Positions 18,334 to 26,595 of a stretch of DNA of 64,000 nucleotides are shown one piece after another. Each line of letters begins with the position of its first letter. The stretch's first letter is position 1. The notes under the pieces are model-generated. The model was given only the letters and a program-made list of their open reading frames with translations. It searched no databases and had not been told where the DNA came from. This stretch comes from Ruminococcus flavefaciens (lineage in GTDB: Bacteria; Bacillota; Clostridia; Oscillospirales; Ruminococcaceae). The position numbers were made by a program, and so were the translations under genes. The stretch lies in contig JAMPIL010000001.1 of the NCBI GenBank assembly GCA_023662725.1, forward strand, positions 887,618 through 951,617. The letters run 5' to 3'.

Positions 18334-19080
18334 TCATGCCTCCACGATCGCTATAACTGTAAGATTATCCTTACAGCCTTTTTCTAGTGCGCTTTTGACC
18401 ATAAGTTCCAGACGTTCCGGGAGTTTTTTAGGAAGCTCAAGAAATTCCTCCATATCGAGGGGGGAAAGATAGTCAGAAATACCGTCTGTGCAGAGTAGAA
18501 GAACATCCCCGCGTTCAAGACCTCCCTCAATGGGAGCTATGTCTATTTGGGGAACAGTATTGATATTTCCGAATGCCGGAAAAATAATATTACGGTGAAC
18601 GTGAGTCCTTCGCTGTTCCAAAGTTATGGTACCTTCTTCGTACAAAAGCTGAACAAGCGACTGATCCCGTGATATCTGACTGATACGACCGTGACGGAAG
18701 CGGTAAAGCCTTGAATCTCCTACGTTAAAGCTCAGTATACCGCCTTTTTCGTCAACAGCGATCCCGCATAATGTAGCCTGCATATTGTGTGTGTCAGGAT
18801 TTTGTGCGCTGTATTCAGCAAGCTGACGATGTATCTCGTGAAGCCGTATATCAAGGCGGATTATTCCGCTGTAGTGAATATCACGGACAAGTTCAAGGCA
18901 CATTTTTGAAGCGACTTCGCCTGAGCGTTCACCCGACACGCCGTCTGAAACGGCCGCAATAAACGGAGCGTTTATATTTTGTTCCGAAGAACCCGAATCG
19001 GCAACATTGGAACCGATAAGCATGGCGTCCTCGTTATGCGGCATAATTCCTTTTTCAGTAATTCCGCAGCAGTAATACAT
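18334..19080 (-). CDS. PP2C-type Ser/Thr protein phosphatase
   Basis: 248 residues from ATG 19080 (AGAGG ten bases upstream; TTG 19089 is too close to it). Metal-binding motifs: NEDA near the start, AAVSDGVSG, LSFNVGDSRLYRF, LLLCTDGISD, and CKDNLTVI at the end. It differs from the PrpC paralogue at 52484 and has no kinase beside it. Last gene of an operon after an LCP-like protein and TatD. Target unknown. Confidence 0.88.
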   Translation of the reverse strand: MYYCCGITEKGIMPHNEDAMLIGSNVADSGSSEQNINAPFIAAVSDGVSGERSGEVASKMCLELVRDIHYSGIIRLDIRLHEIHRQLAEYSAQNPDTHNMQATLCGIAVDEKGGILSFNVGDSRLYRFRHGRISQISRDQSLVQLLYEEGTITLEQRRTHVHRNIIFPAFGNINTVPQIDIAPIEGGLERGDVLLLCTDGISDYLSPLDMEEFLELPKKLPERLELMVKSALEKGCKDNLTVIAIVEA

Positions 19081-19098
19081 ATAGATCAAACCTCTTAT

Positions 19099-19866
19099 TT
19101 ATTGAATATTGTAAAATTCCATAGCGTTGCGGCAGGTAATATCGAGAAGTTCCTGAATTGGTATACCTTTTATTTCCGCAGCTTTTTCGGCAGTATATCT
19201 TATCATTGAACTGTCGCAGCGTTTTCCCCTGAACGGAAAAGGCGCCATGTATGGACAGTCGGTTTCAAGAAGGAGTCTGTTCAGCGGAACGGTTTCAAGC
19301 GCTTTCAGAGCCTTTTTAGCGTTTTTAAATGTAAGAACTCCGGTAAATCCGATATAAAGGCCGAGTTTTATTACTTCAGCTGCAGTTTCAGCCGAACCGC
19401 TGAAACAGTGAACGACTCCGTTCGGCTTATATTCACGCAGGATGTTCATTGTATCTTCAGTTGCGTCACGGCTGTGTATGATAACCGGGAGTTCAAGTTC
19501 GTCCGCAAGCTTAAGCTGATCTTTGAATAGTTTTATCTGTTTTTCACGATCATATCCTTCGTAATGATAATCAAGACCGATCTCGCCTATGGCTTTGATT
19601 TTCGGATTAGACCGGACGGTTTCCCGTATGATATCAAGGTAATTCTCCGGAACGCTGCCGGCATTTTCCGGATGAATTCCGGCGGAGGAATATATGTAGC
19701 CGTATTTTGACGAAAGTTCTGAATTTTCGGCTGTATCATCAAGTCCGGAAGCTGCGAGCATGATATATTTTATGCCGTTTTCAGGGAGTTTTTCAAGAAT
19801 TTCGGAGCGGTCGGAGTCGAAAGCGTGATCAGCGTAATGTGAATGGGAATCGAAAATATTATGCAT
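19099..19866 (-). CDS. TatD-family metal-dependent hydrolase
   Basis: 255 residues. Metal ligands: FDSHSHYADHAF (HxH) at the N terminus, GEIGLDYHYE, PVIIHSRDA, HCFSG and LLETDCPY. TatD/YcfH enzymes act as 3' exonucleases or D-aminoacyl deacylase-like hydrolases. It sits between the LCP-like gene (15 bases upstream) and the PP2C gene (18 bases downstream). A TatD-associated radical SAM gene is 3.2 kb away at 23050. Confidence 0.93.
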   Translation of the reverse strand: MHNIFDSHSHYADHAFDSDRSEILEKLPENGIKYIMLAASGLDDTAENSELSSKYGYIYSSAGIHPENAGSVPENYLDIIRETVRSNPKIKAIGEIGLDYHYEGYDREKQIKLFKDQLKLADELELPVIIHSRDATEDTMNILREYKPNGVVHCFSGSAETAAEVIKLGLYIGFTGVLTFKNAKKALKALETVPLNRLLLETDCPYMAPFPFRGKRCDSSMIRYTAEKAAEIKGIPIQELLDITCRNAMEFYNIQ

Positions 19867-19881
19867 AGAAATCCTCCGTTA

Positions 19882-20751
19882 TCATTCGCTGAAATATTGT
19901 TCAACGATACTTTTTATAAGCTCAGAGTTGGGCATGAAATCTTCTCCGGCGACAGTTCCGTCGATCTGAATAGCAATTGAAATGGAGTTTCCGTATTCAA
20001 ACATATTTTTTACGGCATTTTTCCTGTTTTTGTAATCCACTGAAGTAATATTTGAATCGACGTCAGTCATATTTATAATAGTATTGAAGCTGTTATCAAG
20101 GCTGTCGGAAACGTATTTTCCGTCCGCACCATTGACCATATAAGAAATCATGGAAGCCGCTTTAAAAGCTCGTTCAGGTTCTCCGTCGCTGAACATGGAG
20201 TATGTGATGAAAACTTCCATTTGCTCGCTGTTGAGATTCTGAAAACTTCCGTCGCTTTTAAGGCCGGCAATCTCTGCGTCTACAGGATAAGAAACGCATC
20301 CCATTATATCGCAGGCTCTTTTAAAAGCTTCTGAACCGAAGGTCATATATCTGTCGATAGAAATTCCCATAGCATTTTTGATGAATGAAAGCGCAGTTGC
20401 TCCGCCTCCACGTTCAAAAGCTCCTTTAAGACTTTGCTGTTTTCCGTCAACAACGGCGATCATATTGCTTGGCAGACCGATAAAAACGAGTCTTTTATCT
20501 TTTGGAATTGACCGCATCAGTACAAAGGTTGACGAGCATTTTAAATCAGGTTCATTTAGTATAAACAAAATAGAGTGGTTGTCCTCATAAGAAACCGTGT
20601 CAACATTGCGGGCACGAGGCTTAGGCGGAGCTTCATCTGTGTCTATATAATGTTTGTAAATAAACAAAGCTGCACCGCCGACAACAATAAGTCCGATAAA
20701 AATTGTTACGAGGAATGGAACAGCAATGCGTCCTGTTTTCTTTTTTGTCAT
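19882..20751 (-). CDS. Divergent LytR-CpsA-Psr (LCP)-like membrane protein
   Basis: 289 residues: cytoplasmic KKK start, one membrane helix (about 12-33), extracytoplasmic domain. The body follows the LCP layout: a strand block MRSIPKDKRLVFIGLPSNM, then GAFERGGGATALSFIKNAMGI and IDRYMTFGSEAFKRACDIMG. The usual IPRD Arg is replaced (LPSN), so the phosphotransferase activity that attaches wall polymers may be absent. First gene of the operon with TatD and PP2C. Call rests on pattern likeness. Confidence 0.6.
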   Translation of the reverse strand: MTKKKTGRIAVPFLVTIFIGLIVVGGAALFIYKHYIDTDEAPPKPRARNVDTVSYEDNHSILFILNEPDLKCSSTFVLMRSIPKDKRLVFIGLPSNMIAVVDGKQQSLKGAFERGGGATALSFIKNAMGISIDRYMTFGSEAFKRACDIMGCVSYPVDAEIAGLKSDGSFQNLNSEQMEVFITYSMFSDGEPERAFKAASMISYMVNGADGKYVSDSLDNSFNTIINMTDVDSNITSVDYKNRKNAVKNMFEYGNSISIAIQIDGTVAGEDFMPNSELIKSIVEQYFSE

Positions 20752-21078
20752 GATAAGATCTCCTTTTTAATTATATTTTGTTATATAACATATAGGCATA
20801 TATTTTTTCTTATGCCTTTTATTAACTATTCGTATAATCGTTTTTTGAAAATATTCATCGAAAAATGAATAAAAATAATTTTCCATATCGGAATGTTAAA
20901 AATTATGGTGCGGAAAATCGTTATTCAACAACCTTTTCAACATTTTCAACATCAGATATGTGTTAAATAATGTTTAAACATCAGATTCAACAGTCTGTTG
21001 AAAGAATTTTTCAAGCCCTCTTGCAAAATTCTGCGAATGTGGTATAATATGATGAGAAGGTCATTTGATTCAAAAAAT
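20752..21078. other. Intergenic stretch without a convincing gene
   Basis: AT-rich. It holds repeated TTCAACA-type words (about 20935-21002), a short palindrome TTCAACAG-T-CTGTTGAA at 20986-21002, and a plus-strand promoter at 21021 that points into the 3' end of the SLOG gene. No open frame with a ribosome site. Confidence 0.5.
21021..21048 (+). promoter_or_regulatory. Orphan promoter facing the SLOG gene
   Basis: TTGCAA (21021-21026), 16-base spacer, TATAAT (21043-21048). Transcription would run antisense to the SLOG gene; the only frame downstream is its antisense shadow. Confidence 0.5.
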
Positions 21079-21768
21079 TCAGAAAGAAAAATCGAAAGTA
21101 TTTTCAAGAAATGCGATATGTCTTCTTATGTTTCTTATATCTGTGCCGCATTCGTCAATGATTTTAAAAATATCCTCAATACTGAAACGGCAGATCCTTC
21201 TTCCCGTTTTATAGCCGTAGCTCACAGTTTGTCTCGTTCCGGTGTAGGATGAATTATTGTTGAGAAAAGCAATAATTGCGGATGAACGGTCTACCATATA
21301 ATAATTACGGTCACGGTAAAGATATTTTTCGGGCGAGGTTTTCTTATAAATTATTTCCGGATCGCTGTTTGTTGAAATGAGGATATCTGAATTTTTTTCA
21401 ACATACTTCAAAAGCTTTTTGTAATCAGCGGGAAAAACCTCGGCATGACGAAGATACGGCATAACTCCGATAAGAGTTATATTGCTGTTTGATTGTTTCT
21501 TCTTTATAATATATTCCGCAGCCCAAAGATCAATTCCGGTAGCGAGCCCGCTTATAAAATTTTCAAATCCCCGTTCAATCGCCATATCAATATATCTGTA
21601 GAGCATAAGCTTCACGGCAGATATGGTCAAAGCGCTATATATCTTGTTATGCTGATAGGGGATTATCGATTTTTCACGATGACCGGAAATGCAAAGGGTT
21701 TTGTCAGTATTTGGTCCGAATTCATCTGGCATAAGCACGGGAAGTCCGGAATCAATAGATTTTAGCAT
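21079..21768 (-). CDS. SLOG/DUF1273 (YpsA-like) family protein
   Basis: 229 residues from ATG 21768 (GGGAGG upstream); the longer frame to 21849 overlaps the promoter. Near the N terminus TLCISGHREKSI is the GHR nucleotide-binding start of DUF1273 proteins, followed by FISGLATGIDLWAAEYI and TLIGVMPY, typical of the Rossmann-like SLOG fold that binds nucleotide ligands. YpsA relatives affect cell division in Firmicutes. Monocistronic, so no partner is suggested. Confidence 0.82.
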   Translation of the reverse strand: MLKSIDSGLPVLMPDEFGPNTDKTLCISGHREKSIIPYQHNKIYSALTISAVKLMLYRYIDMAIERGFENFISGLATGIDLWAAEYIIKKKQSNSNITLIGVMPYLRHAEVFPADYKKLLKYVEKNSDILISTNSDPEIIYKKTSPEKYLYRDRNYYMVDRSSAIIAFLNNNSSYTGTRQTVSYGYKTGRRICRFSIEDIFKIIDECGTDIRNIRRHIAFLENTFDFSF

Positions 21769-21820
21769 TTTATTTAAACCTCCCGAAAAATCTTCATGAA
21801 TATCATGTGAACACGCTCTA

Positions 21821-21849
21821 ATTATAACATATAAAAACATATATTTCAA
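21821..21849 (-). promoter_or_regulatory. Promoter of the SLOG gene
   Basis: Minus strand TTGAAA (21844-21849), 17-base spacer, TATAAT (21821-21826). Confidence 0.8.
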
Positions 21850-21901
21850 GATGATTTTTCAAATGTAATTGAATTTTAATTCTTGATCAGAGAGAAAGGA
21901 A

Positions 21902-23053
21902 ATGATGACAATGAAGCCTTATCTGAAAAGAGCTTGGGCAGAGATTTCTCTTGAACAGCTTAGAAAAAATATTGGGATCATAAAAGAGCTGAATGCACCT
22001 GAAACAGAAATCATGGCAGTTGTAAAAGCCGACGCATACGGTCACGGATATGAAAGGGTAGTATGCTGTCTTTCGGATGAATGCGGGATAAAATATTTTG
22101 CCGTTTCAAATCTTGATGAAGCGATCGCTGTAAGAGGATTTTGTCCGGAAGCAGAAATACTCATATTGGGCTATACTCCGCCGGAATATGCTCATGAAAT
22201 ATCCGAGAACAATATAATTCAGGGAGTTGTTTCAACAGAGTATGCAAAGTCGCTGTGCGAGAACAGTTCGGAAACTGTAAGATGTCACGTAAAAATAGAC
22301 ACCGGAATGGGCAGAATAGGTTTGCGTCATGATAAACCGGAGCAATGTGCTGCTGAAATTGCTGAAATGCGCAGAATTGAAAAATTATCCGTTGAAGGAA
22401 TCTACACTCATTTTGCTGTTGCTGACAGTGATGCTCCTGATAACATCGCATATACCGATAAGCAGGAAAAATATATCACTGATACATACGATGTTCTTGT
22501 GCAAATGGGAATAAAGCTTCCTCATATGCACTTCATGAACAGCGCTGCAACGTGTTACCGCAACAGTTCGAGAAGCACTCTTTCAAGAGCAGGTATCATA
22601 ATTTATGGACTTCATCCTGATATAAGTCTTGATATTCCTGCCGGACTTGAACCTGTTATGGAGCTTAAAGCCGTTATTTCGCAGGTTAAGACTATTGAAG
22701 CAGGAACTTGCGTGAGCTACGGCAGAACTTTTACCGCCGATCGTGAAATGCGTGTGGCTACAGTTACAATAGGCTATGCGGACGGCTATTCAAGACTCCT
22801 TTCATCGAAGGGAGAAATTCTCGTCGGAGGAAAACGTTGTAAAATAATCGGAAGAGTGTGTATGGATCAGCTCATGATAGATGTTACTGAAGCAGAGGCA
22901 AAATCCGGCGATATAGTTACTCTGATAGGAAAAGACGGGGGAGACTGTATTACAGCCGACGAGCTTGCTTCCATATACGGAACTATCGGATATGAGGTCG
23001 TTTGCGGAATTTCCAAAAGAGTTCCGAGAATATATATTGAAGGGAAAAATTGA
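21902..23053 (+). CDS. alr: Alanine racemase
   Basis: 383 residues. The PLP lysine is in AVVKADAYGHGY (K42), and the second catalytic residue is the Tyr of CVSYGRTF (about 280). It supplies D-alanine for peptidoglycan. In-frame ATGs at 21902, 21905 and 21911 all follow AGAAAGGA; the first is given, the last has the more usual spacing. The radical SAM gene begins on its stop codon, so the two are coupled. Confidence 0.96.
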   Translation: MMTMKPYLKRAWAEISLEQLRKNIGIIKELNAPETEIMAVVKADAYGHGYERVVCCLSDECGIKYFAVSNLDEAIAVRGFCPEAEILILGYTPPEYAHEISENNIIQGVVSTEYAKSLCENSSETVRCHVKIDTGMGRIGLRHDKPEQCAAEIAEMRRIEKLSVEGIYTHFAVADSDAPDNIAYTDKQEKYITDTYDVLVQMGIKLPHMHFMNSAATCYRNSSRSTLSRAGIIIYGLHPDISLDIPAGLEPVMELKAVISQVKTIEAGTCVSYGRTFTADREMRVATVTIGYADGYSRLLSSKGEILVGGKRCKIIGRVCMDQLMIDVTEAEAKSGDIVTLIGKDGGDCITADELASIYGTIGYEVVCGISKRVPRIYIEGKN

Positions 23054-23673
23054 AAATGAAAAGAGCAATGACGATAACCTATAAGGTTGGAAATAATCTT
23101 TATATAAATTTGACAAATAAATGCCCGTGCGCCTGTACCTTCTGCATAAGGAATAATGCGGACGGAGCATACGGTTCTGATCCGCTCTGGCTGGAACATG
23201 AACCTTCTATGGATGAGATCATAGACGCTCTTGCCAAAGAAGATTTAAAGTCATACGATGAAGTGGTTTTCTGCGGATACGGCGAACCGACTTGCCGTCT
23301 TGAAGAACTTATTGAAACGGCAAAGTGGATAAGGACAAATTACGGAGCTGCTCCAAAGCTCAGAGTAAACACAAACGGTCTCGGAGATCTGGTCAATGAA
23401 CGTTCTGTTGCCGATGAACTTTGCGAAGTTCTCGATATAATTTCGGTAAGCCTTAATGCAGGAACCAAGGATGAATACATGAAGGTCACACGACCGAAGT
23501 ATGAAAACGCTTTTGAGGCAATGCAGAAATTTACTTCAGACTGCGTTAAAAATGGCGGAGCAGAAGTTGTAATGTCAGTTGTTGACGTTATTCCGCAGGA
23601 GCAGATAGACGCTTCAAGAGAAATTGCTCAAAAACTCGGCGCAGTTCTCAGAATTCGTGCTTATGATTCATAA
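23050..23673 (+). CDS. TatD-associated radical SAM protein
   Basis: 207 residues, short for a radical SAM enzyme. The CX3CX2C cluster site is in NKCPCACTFC (about 24-33). Further SAM-fold blocks are VVFCGYGEPTCR and LRVNTNGLG. This matches a small family usually encoded next to or fused with TatD; here tatD is 3.2 kb away on the other strand and the gene instead overlaps alr. TTG start at 23050 with AGGG five bases upstream; ATG 23056 is possible. Reaction unknown. Confidence 0.8.
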   Translation: MKMKRAMTITYKVGNNLYINLTNKCPCACTFCIRNNADGAYGSDPLWLEHEPSMDEIIDALAKEDLKSYDEVVFCGYGEPTCRLEELIETAKWIRTNYGAAPKLRVNTNGLGDLVNERSVADELCEVLDIISVSLNAGTKDEYMKVTRPKYENAFEAMQKFTSDCVKNGGAEVVMSVVDVIPQEQIDASREIAQKLGAVLRIRAYDS

Positions 23674-23731
23674 TTGACAAAATGCACAAAAATATCAAGT
23701 AATATTTGTGAATTGTTTCGGATGAATCCTA

Positions 23732-23760
23732 TGGAAATTTCTAATGAAATGTGATATAAT
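23732..23760 (+). promoter_or_regulatory. Promoter upstream of the 40-residue gene and ilvE
   Basis: TGGAAA (23732-23737), 17-base spacer, TATAAT (23755-23760). The leader holds a bulged hairpin TGAGA..ATTTCC / GGAAAT..TCTCA (23797-23825) that ends at the ribosome site of the small gene. Confidence 0.6.
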
Positions 23761-23839
23761 TAGTTGGATAATAAAAATGAACCTATATCAGGTCTGTGAG
23801 AGGATATTTCCAAAGGAAATTCTCAGAGGGAGAGTAAGT

Positions 23840-23962
23840 ATGGAAAACAAAAAAATCATTATTGCTGCTGCGGCTGCAACTGTTTGTGCTGCCGGATTGA
23901 CCGCTGCGGCAGTTATTGTCTGCAAAAGACTTTTTGAGAAGACTTACTTCTCTGTAAACTAA
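23840..23962 (+). CDS. Small single-pass membrane protein, 40 residues
   Basis: MENKK, then one Ala-rich hydrophobic helix (residues 6-28) and a basic tail KRLFEKTYFSVN. Ribosome site AGAGGGAGAG five bases before the ATG; the longer frame from 23744 includes the promoter. Probably cotranscribed with ilvE, 65 bases downstream. Family not recognised. Confidence 0.6.
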   Translation: MENKKIIIAAAAATVCAAGLTAAAVIVCKRLFEKTYFSVN

Positions 23963-24027
23963 GATCATCAATCCGCTCTGTGCAATGACGGACAGTCCGG
24001 AAAATATATCAAAGAAGGTTGGATAAA

Positions 24028-25095
24028 ATGGAAATCAAATTTACAAAGGCAGAAACTTTAAAGGCTAAGCCGCAGCCAGGCGATAAACTCGGATTCGGTC
24101 ATATCTTTACGGATTATATGCTTATTATGCCCTATGATGAAGGTCAGGGCTGGCATGATCCGGAAATTCGTCCTTATGGAACTATAGAGCTTTCTCCTGC
24201 CGCTATGTGCCTGCACTACGGTCAGACTGTTTTCGAGGGACTTAAAGCTTACAGAACTGCTGATAACAAAGTTCAGCTTTTCCGTCCAGACGAAAACTTC
24301 AAAAGACTTAATGTTTCAAACGAAAGACTCGTTATTCCGGAGCTTCCGGAAGATCTTGCAATGCAGTGCCTTATGGAGCTTCTTAAGATCGAAAAGGACT
24401 GGGTTCCTTCGCAAGACGGCGAATCCCTTTATATAAGACCGTTTATTTTTGCAGTTGATCCGTTCCTCGGAGTTAAGCCGGGCGCACAGTATTACTTTAT
24501 GATAATTCTTTCACCTTCCGGAGCTTATTACGAAAGCGGACTTAATCCCGTTAATATTTATGTTGAAAGCAAATATGTCCGTGCAGTAAGAGGCGGTATG
24601 GGATTTGCTAAGACAGGCGGAAACTATGCGGCTTCTCTTATCGGACAGGACGAGGCTCATAAGCAGAATTACTCTCAGGTTCTCTGGCTGGACGGTGTTG
24701 AGCAGAAGTACATAGAGGAAGTCGGAGCAATGAATATCTTCTTCGTTATCGACGGAGAAGTTGTAACTCCGATGCTTCAGGGTTCGATCCTTCCGGGAAT
24801 TACAAGAAAATCGGCTATCGAAGTATGCAGATCAAAGGGAATTAAGGTTACCGAAAGAAGAATTACAATTCAGGAAATTGCTGACGCTTATGATGCAGGC
24901 AAGCTTGATGAAGTATTCGGAACAGGTACTGCCGCCGTAATTTCTCCGGTCGGACATCTAAAGTGGAACGATAAGGTTATGGAGATCAATGATAATAAGA
25001 TCGGAAATATTTCCCAGATGCTCTATGACACAATGACCGGAATCCAGTGGGGCAAGATCGAAGATACTTTCGGCTGGACTGTTGAAGTTAAGTAA
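24028..25095 (+). CDS. ilvE: Branched-chain amino acid aminotransferase
   Basis: 355 residues from ATG 24028 (AGAAGG nine bases upstream); a TTG at 24019 touches that site. Class IV PLP fold: [14 protein letters not shown], the PLP lysine in [24 protein letters not shown] and [12 protein letters not shown]. It makes or degrades Leu, Ile and Val. Followed by a long-stem hairpin. Confidence 0.95.
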   Translation: MEIKFTKAETLKAKPQPGDKLGFGHIFTDYMLIMPYDEGQGWHDPEIRPYGTIELSPAAMCLHYGQTVFEGLKAYRTADNKVQLFRPDENFKRLNVSNERLVIPELPEDLAMQCLMELLKIEKDWVPSQDGESLYIRPFIFAVDPFLGVKPGAQYYFMIILSPSGAYYESGLNPVNIYVESKYVRAVRGGMGFAKTGGNYAASLIGQDEAHKQNYSQVLWLDGVEQKYIEEVGAMNIFFVIDGEVVTPMLQGSILPGITRKSAIEVCRSKGIKVTERRITIQEIADAYDAGKLDEVFGTGTAAVISPVGHLKWNDKVMEINDNKIGNISQMLYDTMTGIQWGKIEDTFGWTVEVK

Positions 25096-25139
25096 TTTGG
25101 TGAGTCCGTCAAAATATTGGCAAGTATAAATACAAAAAT

Positions 25140-25198
25140 AAGGCATCGCAGTTCAGCTTTTATACGGCTTGTGCTGCGATGCCTTAAAATTATTTTTA
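25140..25198 (+). terminator. Terminator-like hairpin after ilvE
   Basis: Perfect 12-bp stem AAGGCATCGCAG / CTGCGATGCCTT with a 22-base loop, followed by an AT-rich stretch ending in TATTTTT. Confidence 0.6.
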
Positions 25199-25202
25199 AA
25201 GG

Positions 25203-25337
25203 TTATTTTTGATTATTTTTTCTTTCTCTGCGGCGCTCTTTGTCTCTTTTTATTTCATGTCTTGTCTCAACTATGTAATTCACGAGCCATCCAAAAATTT
25301 CTATTACTTCAAAAATAAAAAAATCAAAAAAGTCCAT
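25203..25337 (-). CDS. Small protein, 44 residues, hydrophobic-acidic head and basic tail
   Basis: Open frame of 45 codons starting MDFFDFFIFEVIEIFGW and ending in a highly basic RDKERRRERKNNQK tail, fitting a membrane-associated amphipathic peptide. TGGGGAAAC lies six bases before the ATG. It is downstream of the SPFH gene on the same strand, with an imperfect 12-bp hairpin (25350-25378) in between. Not recognised; existence is moderately supported. Confidence 0.5.
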   Translation of the reverse strand: MDFFDFFIFEVIEIFGWLVNYIVETRHEIKRDKERRRERKNNQK

Positions 25338-25349
25338 ATTGTTTCCCCA

Positions 25350-25378
25350 TAAGGCGATTCTTACCACAAGAACCGCCT
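25350..25378 (-). terminator. Hairpin between the SPFH gene and the 44-residue gene
   Basis: AAGGCGATTCTT / AAGAACCGCCTT, 12-bp stem with one mismatch; no T-run on the minus strand, so it may be a processing or attenuation element. Confidence 0.4.
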
Positions 25379-25443
25379 TGATAAATTATATTTCCCCGTC
25401 ATGACAGATGAGCTGTTTTAATGTTCATCTTAATATTCATATT

Positions 25444-26376
25444 TTATTCTCCTATTTCGTTGTTTTCCTGAACAGCAGGAACGTTGCTCTTCGATGACGA
25501 TGAATCTGAAAGTTCGTCAAGATTTACGTCAATAAGAAGTCCGCTGTCGCTTCCTGTAACCTTTGGCAGAATACCGTTCCACTTCTGAATCTGTTCGTAA
25601 GCGATTACCTTATCCGAAAGAGATTCTTCAAGAAGTTTGTTTGCGTCTGCCTGAGCCTGAGCCTCGGTCAACGTTGCTTTTGCCTGAGCTTCTGCGGCGA
25701 TGACTTTTTTGTCGGCTTCCGCATTTGCTATAACGATAGCCTGTTCCTGTTCGGTTTTGGTTTTAAGAAGATTTTGCTCGGCAACCTGTTTTGCTTCAAT
25801 AGCGTTGTTATATTCCTCTGTAAAATCAAAGTTGACTATGTTGAATTTCTCTATGTAAATTCCGTAATCGTTAAGCTTTGCGTCAAGACTTGCCTTAACT
25901 TCGTCACCTACTGCGGCACGTTCAGTTATAAGCTGCTCTGCCGTGTATTTAGCAGTTGCCGATTTCATACATTCCTGCACTACCGGAGCGATAAGAACAG
26001 TTTGGTAGTCTATGCCGACATCCTTATACATACTTGCGGTTTTATCCGAAAGCAGTCTGTAGTTAACGGCAATTTTACTGCTTACTGTCTGAAGGTCTTT
26101 TGAAACAGCCGAAGCCGGAGTTTCGTAAACCTGAATCTTGTTGGACATATCTTCAACCTGCTGAATAAACGGTATTTTCAAGTGGAAACCTTCCTGATAA
26201 GATGTTTCCGAAACCTTTCCGAGAGTAAGAACAACTCCCGTATTTCCGGCAGGAACGATAGTGAAAGAGTTTACAGCAACTAAAATTGCAGCAGCTCCTA
26301 TAGCTATCCATTTAACGCCCTTGAATGGCTTTCCGGACGAATTGTTTTTGTGTAATTCTCTGATATCAACAGACAT
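25444..26376 (-). CDS. Prohibitin-type SPFH protein
   Basis: 310 residues. N-terminal cytoplasmic stretch, one membrane helix (about 24-42, VKWIAIGAAAILVAV), then a prohibitin/HflC-type SPFH domain (SFTIVPAGNTGVVLTLGKV to about 190) and a long Ala/Glu/Gln coiled coil (EADKKVIAAEAQAKATLTEA). The Ser-rich tail is likely disordered. It is the third gene of an operon after a DUF1836 regulator and a glycine-rich membrane protein, and it differs in branch from the NfeD-linked SPFH protein at 17291. Confidence 0.9.
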   Translation of the reverse strand: MSVDIRELHKNNSSGKPFKGVKWIAIGAAAILVAVNSFTIVPAGNTGVVLTLGKVSETSYQEGFHLKIPFIQQVEDMSNKIQVYETPASAVSKDLQTVSSKIAVNYRLLSDKTASMYKDVGIDYQTVLIAPVVQECMKSATAKYTAEQLITERAAVGDEVKASLDAKLNDYGIYIEKFNIVNFDFTEEYNNAIEAKQVAEQNLLKTKTEQEQAIVIANAEADKKVIAAEAQAKATLTEAQAQADANKLLEESLSDKVIAYEQIQKWNGILPKVTGSDSGLLIDVNLDELSDSSSSKSNVPAVQENNEIGE

Positions 26377-26391
26377 AATAATTTCTCCTTT

Positions 26392-26595
26392 TTATTCTTG
26401 TGTAATTTTTTTATCCCTAACAGAACCGATAAGCGAACCGATACTCATTCCAACGCACATCCCTATACACAGCCCGGTGAGCATATCTTTTAAAAGAACT
26501 ATTCCCATAATAACCCCAAGGGAGATTCCGATACTCATTCCGTAAGCAAGGTATTCCGAAGCGTAGCTGATACGCTCTTTTTTATTTCTCTTCAT
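26392..26595 (-). CDS. Small glycine-zipper membrane protein
   Basis: 67 residues. Two helices rich in small residues (YGMSIGISLGVIMGIVLL and GLCIGMCVGMSIGSLIG) with GxxxG repeats suggest a tight helical hairpin that can oligomerise. It overlaps the end of the DUF1836 gene by four bases and is 15 bases from the SPFH gene, so it is likely a partner of one or both. Function unknown. Confidence 0.8.
   Translation of the reverse strand: MKRNKKERISYASEYLAYGMSIGISLGVIMGIVLLKDMLTGLCIGMCVGMSIGSLIGSVRDKKITQE

Noticed and set aside
20998-21252. Plus-strand 84-codon frame after the orphan promoter
   Set aside because: It is mostly antisense to SLOG codons and has no ribosome site before a usable start; only the promoter is reported.
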